Shown here: positions 1 to 11,042 of the stretch, piece by piece
Numbering within the stretch: position 1 is the first letter of the stretch
How the letters are laid out: the number at the start of each line of letters is the position of its first letter
Source of the DNA: Vitellaria paradoxa
Taxonomy: Eukaryota; Streptophyta; Magnoliopsida; Ericales; Sapotaceae
NCBI GenBank assembly: GCA_019916065.1
Contig: CM034233.1
Coordinates: forward strand, 49,063,509 to 49,127,508
Direction of reading: 5' to 3'
Length of the DNA stretch: 64,000 nucleotides
The notes under the pieces: generated by a model
What the model saw: the letters and a program-made list of their open reading frames with translations, nothing else
What the model was told of the DNA's origin: nothing
The model's database searches: none
Program-made: the position numbers and the translations under genes

Positions 1-239
1 GGAGTAGGATGATACGTATAAAAATATACATAACCAAGCAAAAGTAGAAATCAAGCATGCATCTAAAGGTCCCTTTTTTTATATAAATATATATATACTC
101 AAGGCATACCAACATCATCCCCTAACTTAGTTTACAACACTCCTCGACAATAAGTAGTATATTAATTACGTAAAAAACTGCATTGCGGAACTAAATAAAG
201 AAGAGGAAAGGTATTACCTCAAGTGCTTTCTTATTTGAG
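1..239. other. Unassigned left-edge sequence
   Basis: I recognise no gene, terminal repeat or RNA here. The stretch is AT-rich with a short AT dinucleotide run near position 85-95 and is probably part of the decayed retroelement that fills the left flank. Confidence 0.3.
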
Positions 240-415
240 GAAAACAAAAGAAACTATATGAAAAAAAGGTTTGAATTAAAAGATAATAAAAATAAAAGAA
301 AAAAAAAAACAAGAAAAAGAGTTAGTATGAAGATAAAATAAAAGAAAGGAAAATAAGAAAAGAAAAGATAAACTAAAAAGAAATGAGAAAATAAAAAAAA
401 AAAGAAAAATATAAT
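240..415. repeat. A-rich purine tract
   Basis: About 170 bases are almost entirely A with scattered G and T, in irregular short units such as AAAAG and AAATAAA. No fixed period is visible. It reads as low-complexity sequence and has no coding potential. Confidence 0.7.
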
Positions 416-442
416 CTATGTACAAAGAAAATGACGAAAGGG

Positions 443-967
443 TTATCCAATTCCCTCTCTATCACACGTGTCCACAAATTGTTTGACAAAAGTGAGATTT
501 TCCTCAAGCTCATGAAGCATCGAGGGTGGACGCTCCAAGGGTGAAAGGCACTCCAAGGAAGATGTGACCTCGTGGGGTTCATAAAACCCCAAATATGGCC
601 AAAATGTAAGCGCAGGTGTGAATATGGTGGGCTTAATTAGTCTTTTGACATCGAATAAATCTATAGATGTGAAAATAGTGGGATCTAATGATCTCTTGAC
701 ACACAAAAAATTTACGCAAGCTTCCCCCATGTCTTCTATCTTCCCCCAATGATGGTCGATCATGGTGTAATCATCCATAATCCCTAGAGTAATACTCTTG
801 GGTGGGGCTAAGTCATGAGGTAGAAGATGTGCATCACTCTCAACCTCGGCTGAATGAGTAAGTAAGAAAGGATCAACTGACTTAATGATGTGCTCCTTGG
901 GCATTGTAACTTGCAATCGCTCAAAGGGAGTTATGGAGAGTGAGTGTGCTACAAGTGTAGAGAACAA
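443..967 (-). CDS. Unrecognised 174-residue reading frame in retroelement remnant
   Basis: An open frame of 174 codons runs on the minus strand downstream of the gag-like pseudogene at 1900-2456. I do not recognise a domain, signal peptide or membrane segment. It is acidic in the middle with several short Asp/His-rich patches. Part of the DNA is an imperfect direct repeat of sequence near 983-1043, which argues for decayed internal sequence of a non-autonomous LTR element and against a host gene. It could equally be a chance frame. Confidence 0.2.
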   Translation of the reverse strand: MFSTLVAHSLSITPFERLQVTMPKEHIIKSVDPFLLTHSAEVESDAHLLPHDLAPPKSITLGIMDDYTMIDHHWGKIEDMGEACVNFLCVKRSLDPTIFTSIDLFDVKRLIKPTIFTPALTFWPYLGFYEPHEVTSSLECLSPLERPPSMLHELEENLTFVKQFVDTCDREGIG

Positions 968-1043
968 TGGAGAAAATGCATGGCCTTGTGGGGATCCTTA
1001 AACCAAGAATAGGGCCAAAAGTTATACGCAAATGTGAACATGG
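570..1043. repeat. Imperfect direct repeat pair (about 60 bp)
   Basis: Positions 570-630 and 983-1043 share an ordered set of words: a GTGGGG stretch, a run of A and C, GGCCAAAA, then an A/G-rich segment ending GTGAA-ATGG. Similarity is about 70 percent by eye. It suggests an old local duplication inside the retroelement remnant. Confidence 0.4.
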
Positions 1044-1326
1044 GTTGTGTGTATTCTATGTCACCTCTGCACCTGTGAAGTCAAAGCAAACTACCTTTTT
1101 GGTCTTCACTACATCCCTATATGTGTGGTCAATCATAGTCAAAGCATTTTCAGCCCCTTTAATGGATTCTTTGTTTGGGGTTTAGGCAAAGGAAAAGAGG
1201 TTTACACCACTCTCACTCTCAGGCCTATCTGTTGAACTCTCAAAAGATGATAGAGAAACTTTGGTCTCGTGAGAGTCTTGTGGGATTGAAATAAGAATCC
1301 AACTATAATTAGAGTCGTACTTACAC

Positions 1327-1710
1327 TTAAATGTATGGGCTCAACAAGTAAGTCATCAAGTGTACTAACCCCCAATAGAGAAAAGATATTTTAGATGTGG
1401 TCTTAGTAGGTGTGGTAGAAAAAGTAAATAAAATAACCGACTTAATAGTGTGCTTCTGTAAACCTATAGAATTAAAGCTCTCAAAATGAGTCTTCAAACT
1501 CTCCACAACAACCTGTTTGGTTAAGGTGGGGTGAGCATCAAGCTTGGCGGTAGCAATAGGCAGCATGTCATCCAAATTCTCAACAAATGAAGTCTTGTGA
1601 ATGTTAAAAAATGAGGGCTCAAAGAGCTCATTCCCTTCACTATCCCAACATCTATTGGAATAGTCGCTACACTCAAAGTTTAAGGTTTTTGAAATAAATA
1701 AAAAGGTCAT
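1327..1710 (-). CDS. Unrecognised 127-residue reading frame in retroelement remnant
   Basis: An open minus-strand frame of 127 codons lies between the gag-like pseudogene and the 443-967 frame. No zinc knuckle, protease or polymerase motif is visible. Its position downstream of gag on the same strand fits the spacer or extra frame of a gag-only, non-autonomous LTR element, but no family could be named. It may be non-coding. Confidence 0.2.
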   Translation of the reverse strand: MTFLFISKTLNFECSDYSNRCWDSEGNELFEPSFFNIHKTSFVENLDDMLPIATAKLDAHPTLTKQVVVESLKTHFESFNSIGLQKHTIKSVILFTFSTTPTKTTSKISFLYWGLVHLMTYLLSPYI

Positions 1711-1899
1711 AGATTTAGCAATTTCAATTTCAGTGAGTGGTCAGCCATAAGGATATGCAGCAAGCTCAAACAATGTATCACCTAATGTAGAGTCAATATG
1801 TGTGTAAGTCTCATGTGCACTAGAATTGATTTTTAAGTTAATTTCTTCCCTATATTAAGTTTGCTCGTAGAGTGACTTAGAAAGTCCCATGCGGATGTC

Positions 1900-2456
1900 G
1901 GAGAAAACTTAAGGAACTTACCCCTAAATAACTTCTCAAGAGTGTGGCACATCTCTAAAAATAAACCATCATAGAAAAATATAATGATGCACTATAACTC
2001 AATATTAAAATTTGGGTAAAAGTATAATAAAATTTTAAACCTCTCCCAGTACTGATAAATTTCTTCACTATAATTTTGAGAAAAATTTTCAATTTGAAAT
2101 TGGATGATGAAGTTTTGAAAAATGGGGAGAAAAGTTGCAACAAAATTATTTTATAACTCTTCACAAATATTAATGGACTAAGTAATGGCACAACACCAAT
2201 TATCGGCCACTCTGCATAATGATAATAGAAAGAAATTATACCTAAAAGTGTCATCTATGTCCTCATTCGTGTAATGTATACACATTGACTCAAAATTTTC
2301 TAAATAGACCCTAGGGTCCTCATGTTCAAGTCCATAAAATATAGGTAGTAAAGCAAATGTTTCTAAACAAAAGTCAATTCCATAAATGCTGCCTAAATAA
2401 CCAATTAGTGGGTAGGTGGTATCGAGTGAACTAGAATTATAAGGAAAAGAATCCAT
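1900..2456 (-). pseudogene. Gag-like pseudogene of a Ty3/gypsy-type LTR element
   Basis: The minus-strand frame starting at 2456 contains FYGLEHEDPRVYLENFE, matching the N-terminal capsid motif of plant Ty3/gypsy gag proteins, which form the virus-like particle. After a frameshift near 2180 the neighbouring frame carries a YQYWERFKILL segment, matching the gag motif usually read as YEAWERYKDLL. A stop follows near 2000. The primer-binding site (2501-2518) and an LTR (2525-4082) lie immediately upstream on the same strand, the expected order for LTR, primer site and gag. No zinc knuckle or pol was found downstream, so the element is either truncated or of the gag-only type. Family assignment rests on these motifs and the primer site. 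Confidence 0.65.
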
Positions 2457-2500
2457 GTTTATGAATATTTTTTAATATTTTGACAAAATTTAAAAGAAAA

Positions 2501-2518
2501 TCCCTAGCAATAGCACCA
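2501..2518 (-). other. Degenerate primer-binding site (tRNA-Asp type)
   Basis: Read on the minus strand this is TGGTGCTATTGCTAGGGA. The 18-base complement of the plant tRNA-Asp 3' end used by Athila elements is TGGCGCCGTTGCCGGGGA. The five differences are C-to-T or G-to-A changes and all fall in the three CpG sites. It lies six bases inside the LTR end, the normal spacing for a minus-strand primer site. Confidence 0.65.
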
Positions 2519-2524
2519 AAAACT

Positions 2525-4082
2525 TAATTGCGCTCTACTTATGCAACTAAAAATTAACTTCAAAGTATACGAATATACGGTTGTAGTTAAAAACCCAGTG
2601 AGTACGGCGTCGAATCAATAGGGATTTCCTAAATTTTGTAAAAATATGAATTCTAAAAAAGTAAAAAAACGATTAAGAGGTTGTGGTGGGAAAATTAAGT
2701 TTGACTAAGAATTGCTAAAATTAAAGGAATATTGCTACAATTAAATAGGATAACGCTAAATCAGATTAAAATTAATATTAAATTTGGGAATGCTTTAATT
2801 ATCTCACTTACGTTAATTACCTTAAAGGATCAAAAACACTCGGAAGATTTTCAACTTAAAACTTTTTCATTAAATTAAAGTGTTTGATTTTGAAGAATTT
2901 AAGTTATTTTTTTAGAAACACTTGAAATTTCCAAGAATATGGCCAAAACTAAAAATTTTCTAATATTCGAACTTTTTGACTTTTAATAAATTAATTTCTC
3001 CATTGAATTTATTAGAAACTTTCCAAAGAAATATGATCAAATCTAATGGATTTCAAGTGCTCAAAACTTAAATTAATTTATAGAAATTGCATAACCTTGA
3101 TTAAATATATAATTCTAACCTTTCTTCTTAATTGGAACAAACAAATCTAGCCTAACATTATGAAAATTAAAGCAAGAAACATAAACATAAACATAGCATT
3201 CATGGTAGAATTAAACGAAATAAAATAAACAGAACAGAAATTAAAACTAAACAACAAACTTACTTTATTACTGTTGAAAAATCAAATAGAATTTGAAATA
3301 AATTGAAAATCGAAATACAATGCTACTGCTACTGCTACTACTAGAATTTGAAAGGAAAAACTCTAAAAGTCTAAACTAAACTAAAGAATTGAAAAACTAG
3401 AAACTAAAATTAAAACATAAAACTAAGGCTGTAGAGAGTATGAGACTCTTTGTGAAGCATGTGCTTCTTTTGCATCGATTGAAGGGTATTTGTGGACGTT
3501 TCAGGGCAATTCGCAGGAGGAGAAATAAAGAATCCTATGGCTTCAATACTTCTATTTTATCGAATTGATATGCGTATATCAATTGCTTGATCATGATTCG
3601 CAAATAACAGTCCTTGTCTTTTGATCATTCAGTTGACAAAGATAAGCTCAGATTATTTATCAATGATTATTTATATCAGGATTTATCTATATAGGCATTT
3701 ATCTATAAAGGCATCATGAAGCATTGAGAGGCGTCATGACACCAACAAAAGGGTCAGGATACCAGGCTTCACAAGGAGGCGTCATGACGCATTGTAAGGC
3801 ATCATGATGTTAAGCTTTAGGTTGGCTGACTGATTATAACTTTGGTATGTTCTTGTGAAACAAAGTTTAGTTAGTTAAATTATAATATAATAGATATATA
3901 TATTATTTTTCATTTATTTTCTATTAAAATTAACTAAATTATTTATTTTACTAATTAATTTATTAAAATGCTTCTATTTACTGAATTATTTAAAATTTAA
4001 ATTAAAATACTATTTTAACTTTATTTTTTATTTAGCTTTATTAATGTACTACCTATGTAATTACACTTTAAAAGTGTAATCA
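2525..4082 (-). mobile_element. LTR, minus orientation, full length (1558 bp)
   Basis: The LTR begins in the minus sense at 4082 with TGATTACAC and the palindromic start shared with the LTRs at 55631, 62204 and 62709. It ends at 2525, where the canonical CA has become TA. A polypurine tract (4083-4094) precedes it and a primer site (2501-2518) follows it, so it is flanked like both a 3' and a 5' LTR, as after recombination between elements. It lacks the GGTCCGGACC hairpins of the other LTRs and carries GCGTCATGACGC repeats (3709-3812), so it belongs to a different subfamily. The left breakpoint of the 26-kb duplication (2659) falls inside it. Confidence 0.65.
3709..3812. repeat. Four GGCRTCATGA motifs in LTR
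   Basis: The words GGCATCATGA, GGCGTCATGA, GGCGTCATGACGC and GGCATCATGA occur in 104 bases. The third contains the 12-base palindrome GCGTCATGACGC. They lie in the promoter-proximal part of the minus-strand LTR and may be regulatory repeats. Confidence 0.6.
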
Positions 4083-4094
4083 CATCCCCACAAC
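4083..4094 (-). other. Polypurine tract next to LTR
   Basis: On the minus strand the bases GTTGTGGGGATG immediately precede the LTR start TGATTACAC at 4082. A purine-rich tract directly before TG is where plus-strand DNA synthesis primes in LTR elements, so this LTR once served as a 3' LTR. Confidence 0.5.
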
Positions 4095-5313
4095 TTTGGC
4101 AATATTTTTGGTTCCTAGCAATGATTTGATTACATAAAAATATAATTAGAGTAATAGAGTTTTTTTAATCATAAATCTGATAAAAGCCAAAATGTACCTC
4201 CAATCAATTAACTTTCCCATGCAATTTTAACTAGACCACTGAATTATTTTCTAAAAAGTATCAAGATTATAATACTCGAGATGTCCAACTGAATATTTGC
4301 TAGTTAGTGTACACTTTAATCGCTTCAACTCTAGTTATCACTAAGACATACACTCTTCAATGAATTCTCTCAAGATATTGGGTTTAACACACATTCATGC
4401 ATGGAAAAAAATGCATAAAAAAGTAAAAAATGTTTATAATTTTGAATTCAAAATTAGCTTAATGAGTGGAATGGGATGACTCAACATAGGTTATTTCTTT
4501 GGACTAAAAATATCACGTGACTCTGAGTGGGCTTATCGCACGGCCAAAGCACCAAAACCTACTTTCAATATTATCCAACGAGCTTCCTATGAGTTTTTTC
4601 CAGAGCAGCTAAACAAGCATATTCCATGTTTGTGGGCTTCAGGCTTATTCTAAGACTTTTACAATTCACGCTAGCTCTAGACCTTTGATGTCTTAGCCTA
4701 CACCTAAGTTTATAAGTTATAAAACTCTGGTTTGATTATGGGTTTTCTAATTTTATAATTTTATCCCTAATAATCTCCCCATTTGGCAATTCAATGTCAA
4801 AACACTTAAATGACTTTACATTGAAAAAAAACTAATTTTTCTCTAATAATCTCCCCCTTTAGCAATTCAATGTCAAAACACTTAAATGAATTTACATAGG
4901 GAAAAAAAAAAAACTTGACTTAATCATTACAAGTCTAAAGTGGACAAGATAAATATGCCTCTGAATATTTCAATGCCAAATATGCTGTGGTGATTTGCAA
5001 ATAAATCTTTAAATGACTCGTAATACTGCACACCGAATCAAACTGATCAAGACATCATATGGAAAAAGAATAAGTAAAATATTGATAGGAAAATGAAACA
5101 TTAACCAACTATCAACTATCCTCGCCTTCAATCAAACTCTCTTCCCCCTCAATCAAGGAATTCTCCCCCTTTTTGACATGAATTGATAAAAGATGAGGTA
5201 TTGGTATGTAATCTTGATCAATTCTTTCCAAGCTCTATTTTTTCAAGCACACAATCAAAACACAGTTTGAATTATTCATCATATGTAAATAACAATGAAG
5301 AAAAACTCCAAGA
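4095..5313 (-). mobile_element. Noncoding remnant with repeated polypurine-like modules
   Basis: No reading frame is supported. On the minus strand the words AAGGGGGAGATTA and AAAAGGGGGAGAA recur (plus-strand clusters at about 4771-4790, 4847-4866 and 5140-5180), two of them within a 76-base imperfect tandem repeat. Multiple polypurine-like modules of this form upstream of the 3' LTR are characteristic of Sirevirus-type Ty1/copia elements. The assignment is inferred from the motif only, since no copia coding remains here. Confidence 0.4.
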
Positions 5314-5720
5314 CACTACTAGAAAAGGGAGCTTAGCTGTCGCCAATAGCAGTCACTAAAGACTACATTTCGATCACAAAAGCTCATTATCGACTGTGTG
5401 GCAACCGCCAGAAGAGGATGCAAAAACGTCATTGCTAATGACTACTAAGACCAAAACACAGCAGTTGCAAACTTTTAGCAACTGCTTTAGAGACCAGCAG
5501 TGGGCTCATCACAGAAAATATTAGTGATCTTGTCATTGTTATTAGCAACCACTCTCAGCAATCGCTATTATTTTCTGCCTTCTTTATGCTATAGTTCACA
5601 AAAACTTGATTCGACCACTGAAGACTTTTTGTGACTGCTTTGGTGGCTACTAAGTTGTTAGGAAAATTATTAAAATTTAATCTTTGGCGACCGTTTATGG
5701 CGGTCGCTAATGTTTTTCTA
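5314..5720. repeat. CACTA terminal and subterminal repeats
   Basis: Starts CACTACTAGAAAAGGGAGC. Downstream words include CTGTCGCC, GCAACCGCC and a perfect short hairpin in which GCGACCG and CGGTCGC are separated by seven bases (about 5686-5706). CACTA transposases bind clustered subterminal repeats of this kind; here that role is inferred. Confidence 0.65.
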
Positions 5721-6136
5721 ATTCTTTAAAACAATTTTTAATTAATTTATTTATTACATGAAAATTTGTTTAAATATTTAGTTTTTAACGTAATTTAGTA
5801 ATGGTGGTCAGTGGCACTTATATTATATACTTGTGCAGCAAATAGTCATAGACAATATTAAAATCCATAAAAGCTAACAAAATTTTGCATTTATTTATAT
5901 TTATGAAATTTTGTATTTATTGCAAACATTTACATATACAAGTCCACAAGGTCATAAACCAAAAAGAAAGTAGAAGTCATCAATCTGCTCCTATAATCAG
6001 TCAATGCTAAAAAAAGAAAATAAAAATTATCTATATAAATAACAAAAATTCTATTAAAATAAACTTAAATTTATTTTAATGAAAAAATGAAAATACCTAT
6101 GGATCATCGTCGAGGCCAGTCTAGGAGGGCTAATTG

Positions 6137-7425
6137 CTAGCGTCTAAATCCAAAGTGGAGGGACAATGGCTCTATGAATAGTGGCACTCTCAGCCATAAT
6201 ATCCTCCCTAATCCGCGCTTCCCGTACATCCATCTCAGCTTGTAAGGTCTGGAGCACCTCCTTAGTATGAAACTGTGAGCCCTCGACGAAGCTAGCTCTG
6301 AATGACTCACCTCTCTGAAGGATAGAGCATGGAATGCCAGCACCTTGTGTGAGCGTGTATCTGTGGTCGTCTCATCCGACAATGGAGTGGAATATCTCAT
6401 CCCTCATCTACTCAGACTTTTTCTCCTCTTTTAGTAGCTCATTCAGACGAGAATGGAATTGAGGCTGCATAAAACAACATAAATAAAGAGAAGATAAGTA
6501 ACTAAACCTTGTAATAGGTATAAGAAAAATTGCCATTGCACAAAATCAATACGTACCTCAATGGCCTAAACCTCAAGATTCTTACGAGGGCAAGTTACCA
6601 ACTAAACAGCCATTCGATCTGCACACTTGCCCCATTGTTATTAGTATGTTACCATATGAATCGAAGCAAAAGCAAATTTACACATACATACTTATATTTT
6701 GCCTCATGGTGGACTTGCATAAATTGTTAAGTCCTCTCTTTGTGCCCGGGGCCTTACATTGAACGATTCTATGAGTTTCTCTTAGACTCCCTCTATTTTA
6801 ATTTTTTGGTTAATTAGTTTTTGTAAACTACACTTATAACTTTAAAATGAGTGAAAAAAAGAATACAAATTACAAACTGCTTACCTGTGCCTTCTCGCTC
6901 AACCAATAACGGACAAGCTTAGTCCATTGCTTGGGGAGGACATATAGCAGGATTTGCTGAAGGATGTCAGGCTCATCTTTATGGTCTTTTCAATAGGAAT
7001 CCTTCACTTTATATTTGTAATCCTTCCATAACTTCTGGAACTTTACATATCAAATTGGCCAGAAGCCATCAGGACAAACCATCAAATTGCCCAGAAAAGG
7101 ATAATTAATTTGATATTGATTAATATGTGGTGCAAACTAACTCATCATACAGTATAATTCAAAATGAAATGTGTATAAGAAGTTATTACCTAGATCTTAG
7201 CTTAAAGGCAGTCAAAGCTCTCTACTGGGTGTGCTTCCAATCAAGCATAGTCAGGGAGAAATTAATAGGATCCTGGACCATGTGCCCTAATTGGGAAATA
7301 AGCCTATGGCCATTTGCACCAACCAGATGGAACTCGTAGGATCAAACATGACTTCCAACCACTGTCTCCCATAATTCCAGTCTTGTAACGACTTGGATGG
7401 CCCTCTCCCAGACCTAGTGGACGAA
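6137..7425 (-). pseudogene. PF03004-type (Ptta/En/Spm) plant transposase pseudogene
   Basis: Minus-strand reading gives a GRGPSKSL-type N-terminal motif near 7400, a DPINFSLTMLDWKHTQ segment interrupted by a stop near 7220, a WKDYKYKVKDSY motif near 7010, and PKQWTKLVRYWLSEKAQ near 6920. These match, in order, the Transposase_24 (PF03004) domain carried by the second gene of plant CACTA elements. The C-terminal part (6137-6400) is helical-looking and ends in a weakly conserved tail. At least two frameshifts and several stops separate the pieces, so no functional protein is expected. It lies downstream of the TNP2 pseudogene on the same strand. The copy at 32349 has one Trp-to-Thr change (M-Y-G context). 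Confidence 0.65.
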
Positions 7426-7799
7426 CTCAGAGTCATAGCATTTGTTGCAATTAAAGTTAATTAAATAGAAAGAAAAATTGTTGGCAGGAAGACAATGTCT
7501 TAAAGTAATGATTTATATTAGATGATGCAGGTTCAGACCCTGCGGGTCTCTTTGCACAAGTCGAACGCTGCCTAGTACACTTGTGGGTCCTGGTTGGATT
7601 GCGTCAAATGAACTAGACCTCGCACAAGAGAAGCCCAATAGCTCAACCTTTGTGCAAGGCTGAGATCTCCTTCTACCTTTAGAAGACATATCTATTTACA
7701 TGCTCATAAGATAGATTAATTTCATACGATAGTTGAATTTATTTGTTAAAACTCAAGTGCACATGATGATATAAAGAATCAAAATAAAACTTGTTAGGA

Positions 7800-10251
7800 G
7801 AAAAAGTGCACAATCATTCACTGGTCATGTAAATAAATGGCATCTCCTTTGATGGTCTCCCTAACCCAGTTAACATCTTCCTCACATTGAACCACCACAT
7901 CCTAGTCATGAGCTTGCTGGGCGAATGCATCAATATCTGACTCATTGCATTTGATTTGGTACAACCCTATTCTTGACACTTTAACCGCAACCTCTCAGTT
8001 AGGATTTGTTGGATCATCGACATCATAAACTTGTTCTACCATTGAGTCCACTATCTAGAGTTCACTTATTCGCTCATCCCAGTATAACAAATGGTTAAAG
8101 TTCACCAAAGCAAATTGGTACTTATCAGGTTTACTCCCACGAGTTGGATTGACCCAGTCACACTTGAGTAACAAAAATCTTAACCCCCAACTATACACAA
8201 CTTCAATAATCTAGTAGCAACTAGCGTTGATAGAAGGATAGCCAAGGCCACTATTTTGCGTTGCCTGCTTAATGTTCGATAATGGAACCCATTGACATCA
8301 CAGGTTATGTAATGTCAGGCCATCATATAGAAGCTAACTAGCTCATTTCATTGGTCAAAGTAGGATCACCTACTCTTCGTGAATTGTGTACCTGTTCATA
8401 TCACGTAATGATTCAATATAGCTACATGGAAGTAATAAGACAAAACAACTATAACTGTGTGCAAACACTAAATACTTACATAATTCTTGAACCAATAATA
8501 AATGATTTGTAATGGGACTTTTGAATTTGGTTATTAATAATGCGAGATGTGTCCCATTTGAGCTCATCGATATGTGTCCTACAACACAAAACAACACGTG
8601 TAATGACCAGCATGCTAATTTAAACAGGAAATGAACAATTTACTCTTCAAGATGAAAGATGACCTATTGAGTCAACAACCCAACCGATGGGGCATTGAAC
8701 AACACAAACCAGTGAACCTGGACCCATTGGATGTTATTGAGATCAAGTGATGTGCCCTCTCCAACCAGACCTTCATCAATCCACTCTGGCTTGGTTAACT
8801 TTGTTTAGACATCGCCATTAAGATACACAGTGTAGAAATTAATGCACTCATCAATCAAATAACTCTTGGCTATGGATGCCTCTGGATAAGCTTTGTTATG
8901 CACATACCTCTTCAAAGTGTTTATGTACCTCCCAATTGAATATATCCACCTAAACTGGACAGGGCCACCAAGCAGGGCTTCACTAGTTAAGTGTATAGTT
9001 AAGTGAACCATTATGTCAAAAAATGCCAGTGTAAAAGTCTTAGCTAGACGATACAATGTCAAAGCAATCCTCTCGTGCAGACTCTTCAAATTATCTGTAC
9101 AGTAAACTTTGGAATTCTAAAGAAGTTACTGACCTGACCTCAATTAATGGCCCTACCACATTCTTAGGCAAGAAATTCTTCATGGAGATAGGCAGTAACT
9201 ATTGAGTGAGAATATAGTTGTCACGACTCTTCAAACCTTGTAAAGTCCTCTCTTTCATGTTCACCTATTTTGAAATATTTGAATAATACCCGTCAGGCAC
9301 TTTGACACCCTTCAGGATAGTGAGGAAAGCATCATTCTCATCTTTACTCATTGTGTACTATGTAAGGGGGTATGTATGCCTTGTTGGACTCACTTAACTG
9401 CAAGTGCAACAACGTTCTCAGCCCCATCTCCTATAAATCACAACAAGCATTGTCATTTGACTTCTCTTTAACACTAAGAATGGCCCATAATATATTATCA
9501 CAAATGTTTTTCTTGATGTGCATATCCAAGTTGTGTCTCAGTATCTTGTCATAACTTTGGTCCCTATTCACACGAAAATAGAAGCCAGCTGGGGGGGCCA
9601 ACAAATGTTGGAAATCATACACTGTCCATATTTGCTCCCACTTGATCTGTGCTAACAAATCAATCCCCAACATTATCCATGGTGTCAGATTAAACTTTTA
9701 AGTGTCGTTAAACGATACTCTATCCCTCCTGAACCTATGCAATGGAGGTAAAAAGTATTTGTGACCCGTGTAGGCCCACTTTCTGCCATGCTTTAGCCAG
9801 GTTGACTTCTTGCTCTAGTTATAACAAGGACATGTAAACTCTCCCTTCATGCTCCAACCAAATAAGTTAGCATACACGAGAAAGTCATTGATTATCCACA
9901 GTAATACTACCCGAAGTCTAAACATTTCATTCCAAGTAGAGTCAAATGTCATCGCACCCTCGATCCATAATTCATTTAGCTCTTTAATCAAAGGCTGCAT
10001 ACACACATCAATCTTATCCCCTAGTCCTCCCGATTTGTCAGTCGGTGTCTATAGGATCTAGAAAGGTTGCTTCATACACAGATAGGCAAAAGGTTATAGG
10101 GAACCAATACCACTAGCCAAATATTGTGATTTGCCCCAATTATAGACCTAAATGGACTAAAACCATTTACAGCTAAGCTAAGTCACACATCGCGACTACC
10201 AATAGCAAATTCTAGGTGCCTCCAATCGAAATCCTTCCACATCGAGGAGTT
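7800..10251 (-). pseudogene. TNP2-type CACTA transposase pseudogene, C-terminal part
   Basis: Reading down the minus strand from 10251: a KDFDWRHLEFA segment with a stop after SRDV; the conserved MQPLIKELNELWIEG and WTINDF-like block (9815-10006), which ends in a CPCYN zinc-type motif; RHNLDMHIKKNICDNI (9431-9673), the highly conserved TNP2 signature; a DUF4218-like block with FFDIMVHLTIHLTSEA, LGGPVQFRWIY and NTLKRYVHNKA (8805-9089); and a DUF4216-like block with DWVNPTRG and FALVNFNHLLYW (about 8000-8190). TNP2 catalyses excision and integration of CACTA elements in the nucleus. Multiple stops and frame changes make this a pseudogene. Its N-terminal half continues at 12157-13060, beyond the solo LTR. 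Confidence 0.85.
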
Positions 10252-10931
10252 TGTTGGATAGGTTAACTTTTCGTTGATTAGTATGTATTATTGTATAATT
10301 TTATATCTATTGAGCATGCTAATTATGCAATTCTGCTTGTTATTGGTGAGGTTTTAGCTTAATTATCTCATTTCCATGCACTCTTGTTATTCGTGTATTT
10401 TAGGTGATATGATTTGGTATTTTAGCTTGAAATAACACTAAGAGTGCAAGTGAAGAGGAGCCAAAGCAAGTCAAAGTAAGGAAGTGCAAGAACATGCTTT
10501 GATGTCTTTTGGGGCATTTAGCCGAACACTTGGCACACATGGAGAAAATAGCTTGAAGAAAAAAAGGCCGACATGCCCAATGACTTTCAAGACTTCCTCA
10601 ATGTCCCAAGTGCCATCCCAAGGAATAGAATCAGATACCATGGCTGCCAAGGAGAAGGAGACGGTCCGAAGTTCAAGATGGTTGAAGTGGTGTGTAGCTG
10701 AAGTTCTAGCTTGACAACCTGTCAGTATTTGACCATATCTTTTCACTCACAATTTTGATTGACTTGATTCTTTTTGCGTTGGAACAAAGACTCGAAGAGC
10801 TACAACTTTCATGTCTTAGCCGAAGCCTGAATCAATCGTCTTCGAGGCCAAAATCGCGTTAGAAGTTGAGGACATAAAGTTGTCAGAAGAAAGAGACGAC
10901 TTTACGTAGAATTTGGGGAATCAAGTATCTA

Positions 10932-11042
10932 TGGTTCGGACCCCCACCAAAATGGTCCAGACCATAGTGAGCTTGTTTGGCTGAAATTGTGGAGAGGACC
11001 ATTCTGTGGTCCGGACCCCCTTCCAGACGGTCCAGACCATAG
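10932..11042 (+). promoter_or_regulatory. Two GGTCCGGACC-type hairpins in LTR
   Basis: Two successive units have the form CTATGGTYCGGACC, a loop of about ten C-rich bases, then GGTCCAGACCATAG. Each can fold into a stem of about 14 pairs. Equivalent pairs occur in other LTRs and untranslated regions of this window. Function is unknown. Confidence 0.6.

Noticed and set aside
7535..7556. A tRNA-like T arm (GCAGG TTCAGAC CCTGC)
   Set aside because: The five-pair stem and seven-base loop look right, but there is no matching acceptor stem, anticodon arm or D arm upstream, and the region is transposase-derived.
10484..10746. Overlapping open frames on both strands (76 and 91 codons) in the solo LTR
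   Set aside because: They lie in LTR sequence, match no family and overlap each other on opposite strands. The corresponding parts of related LTRs in the window are not open in the same way.
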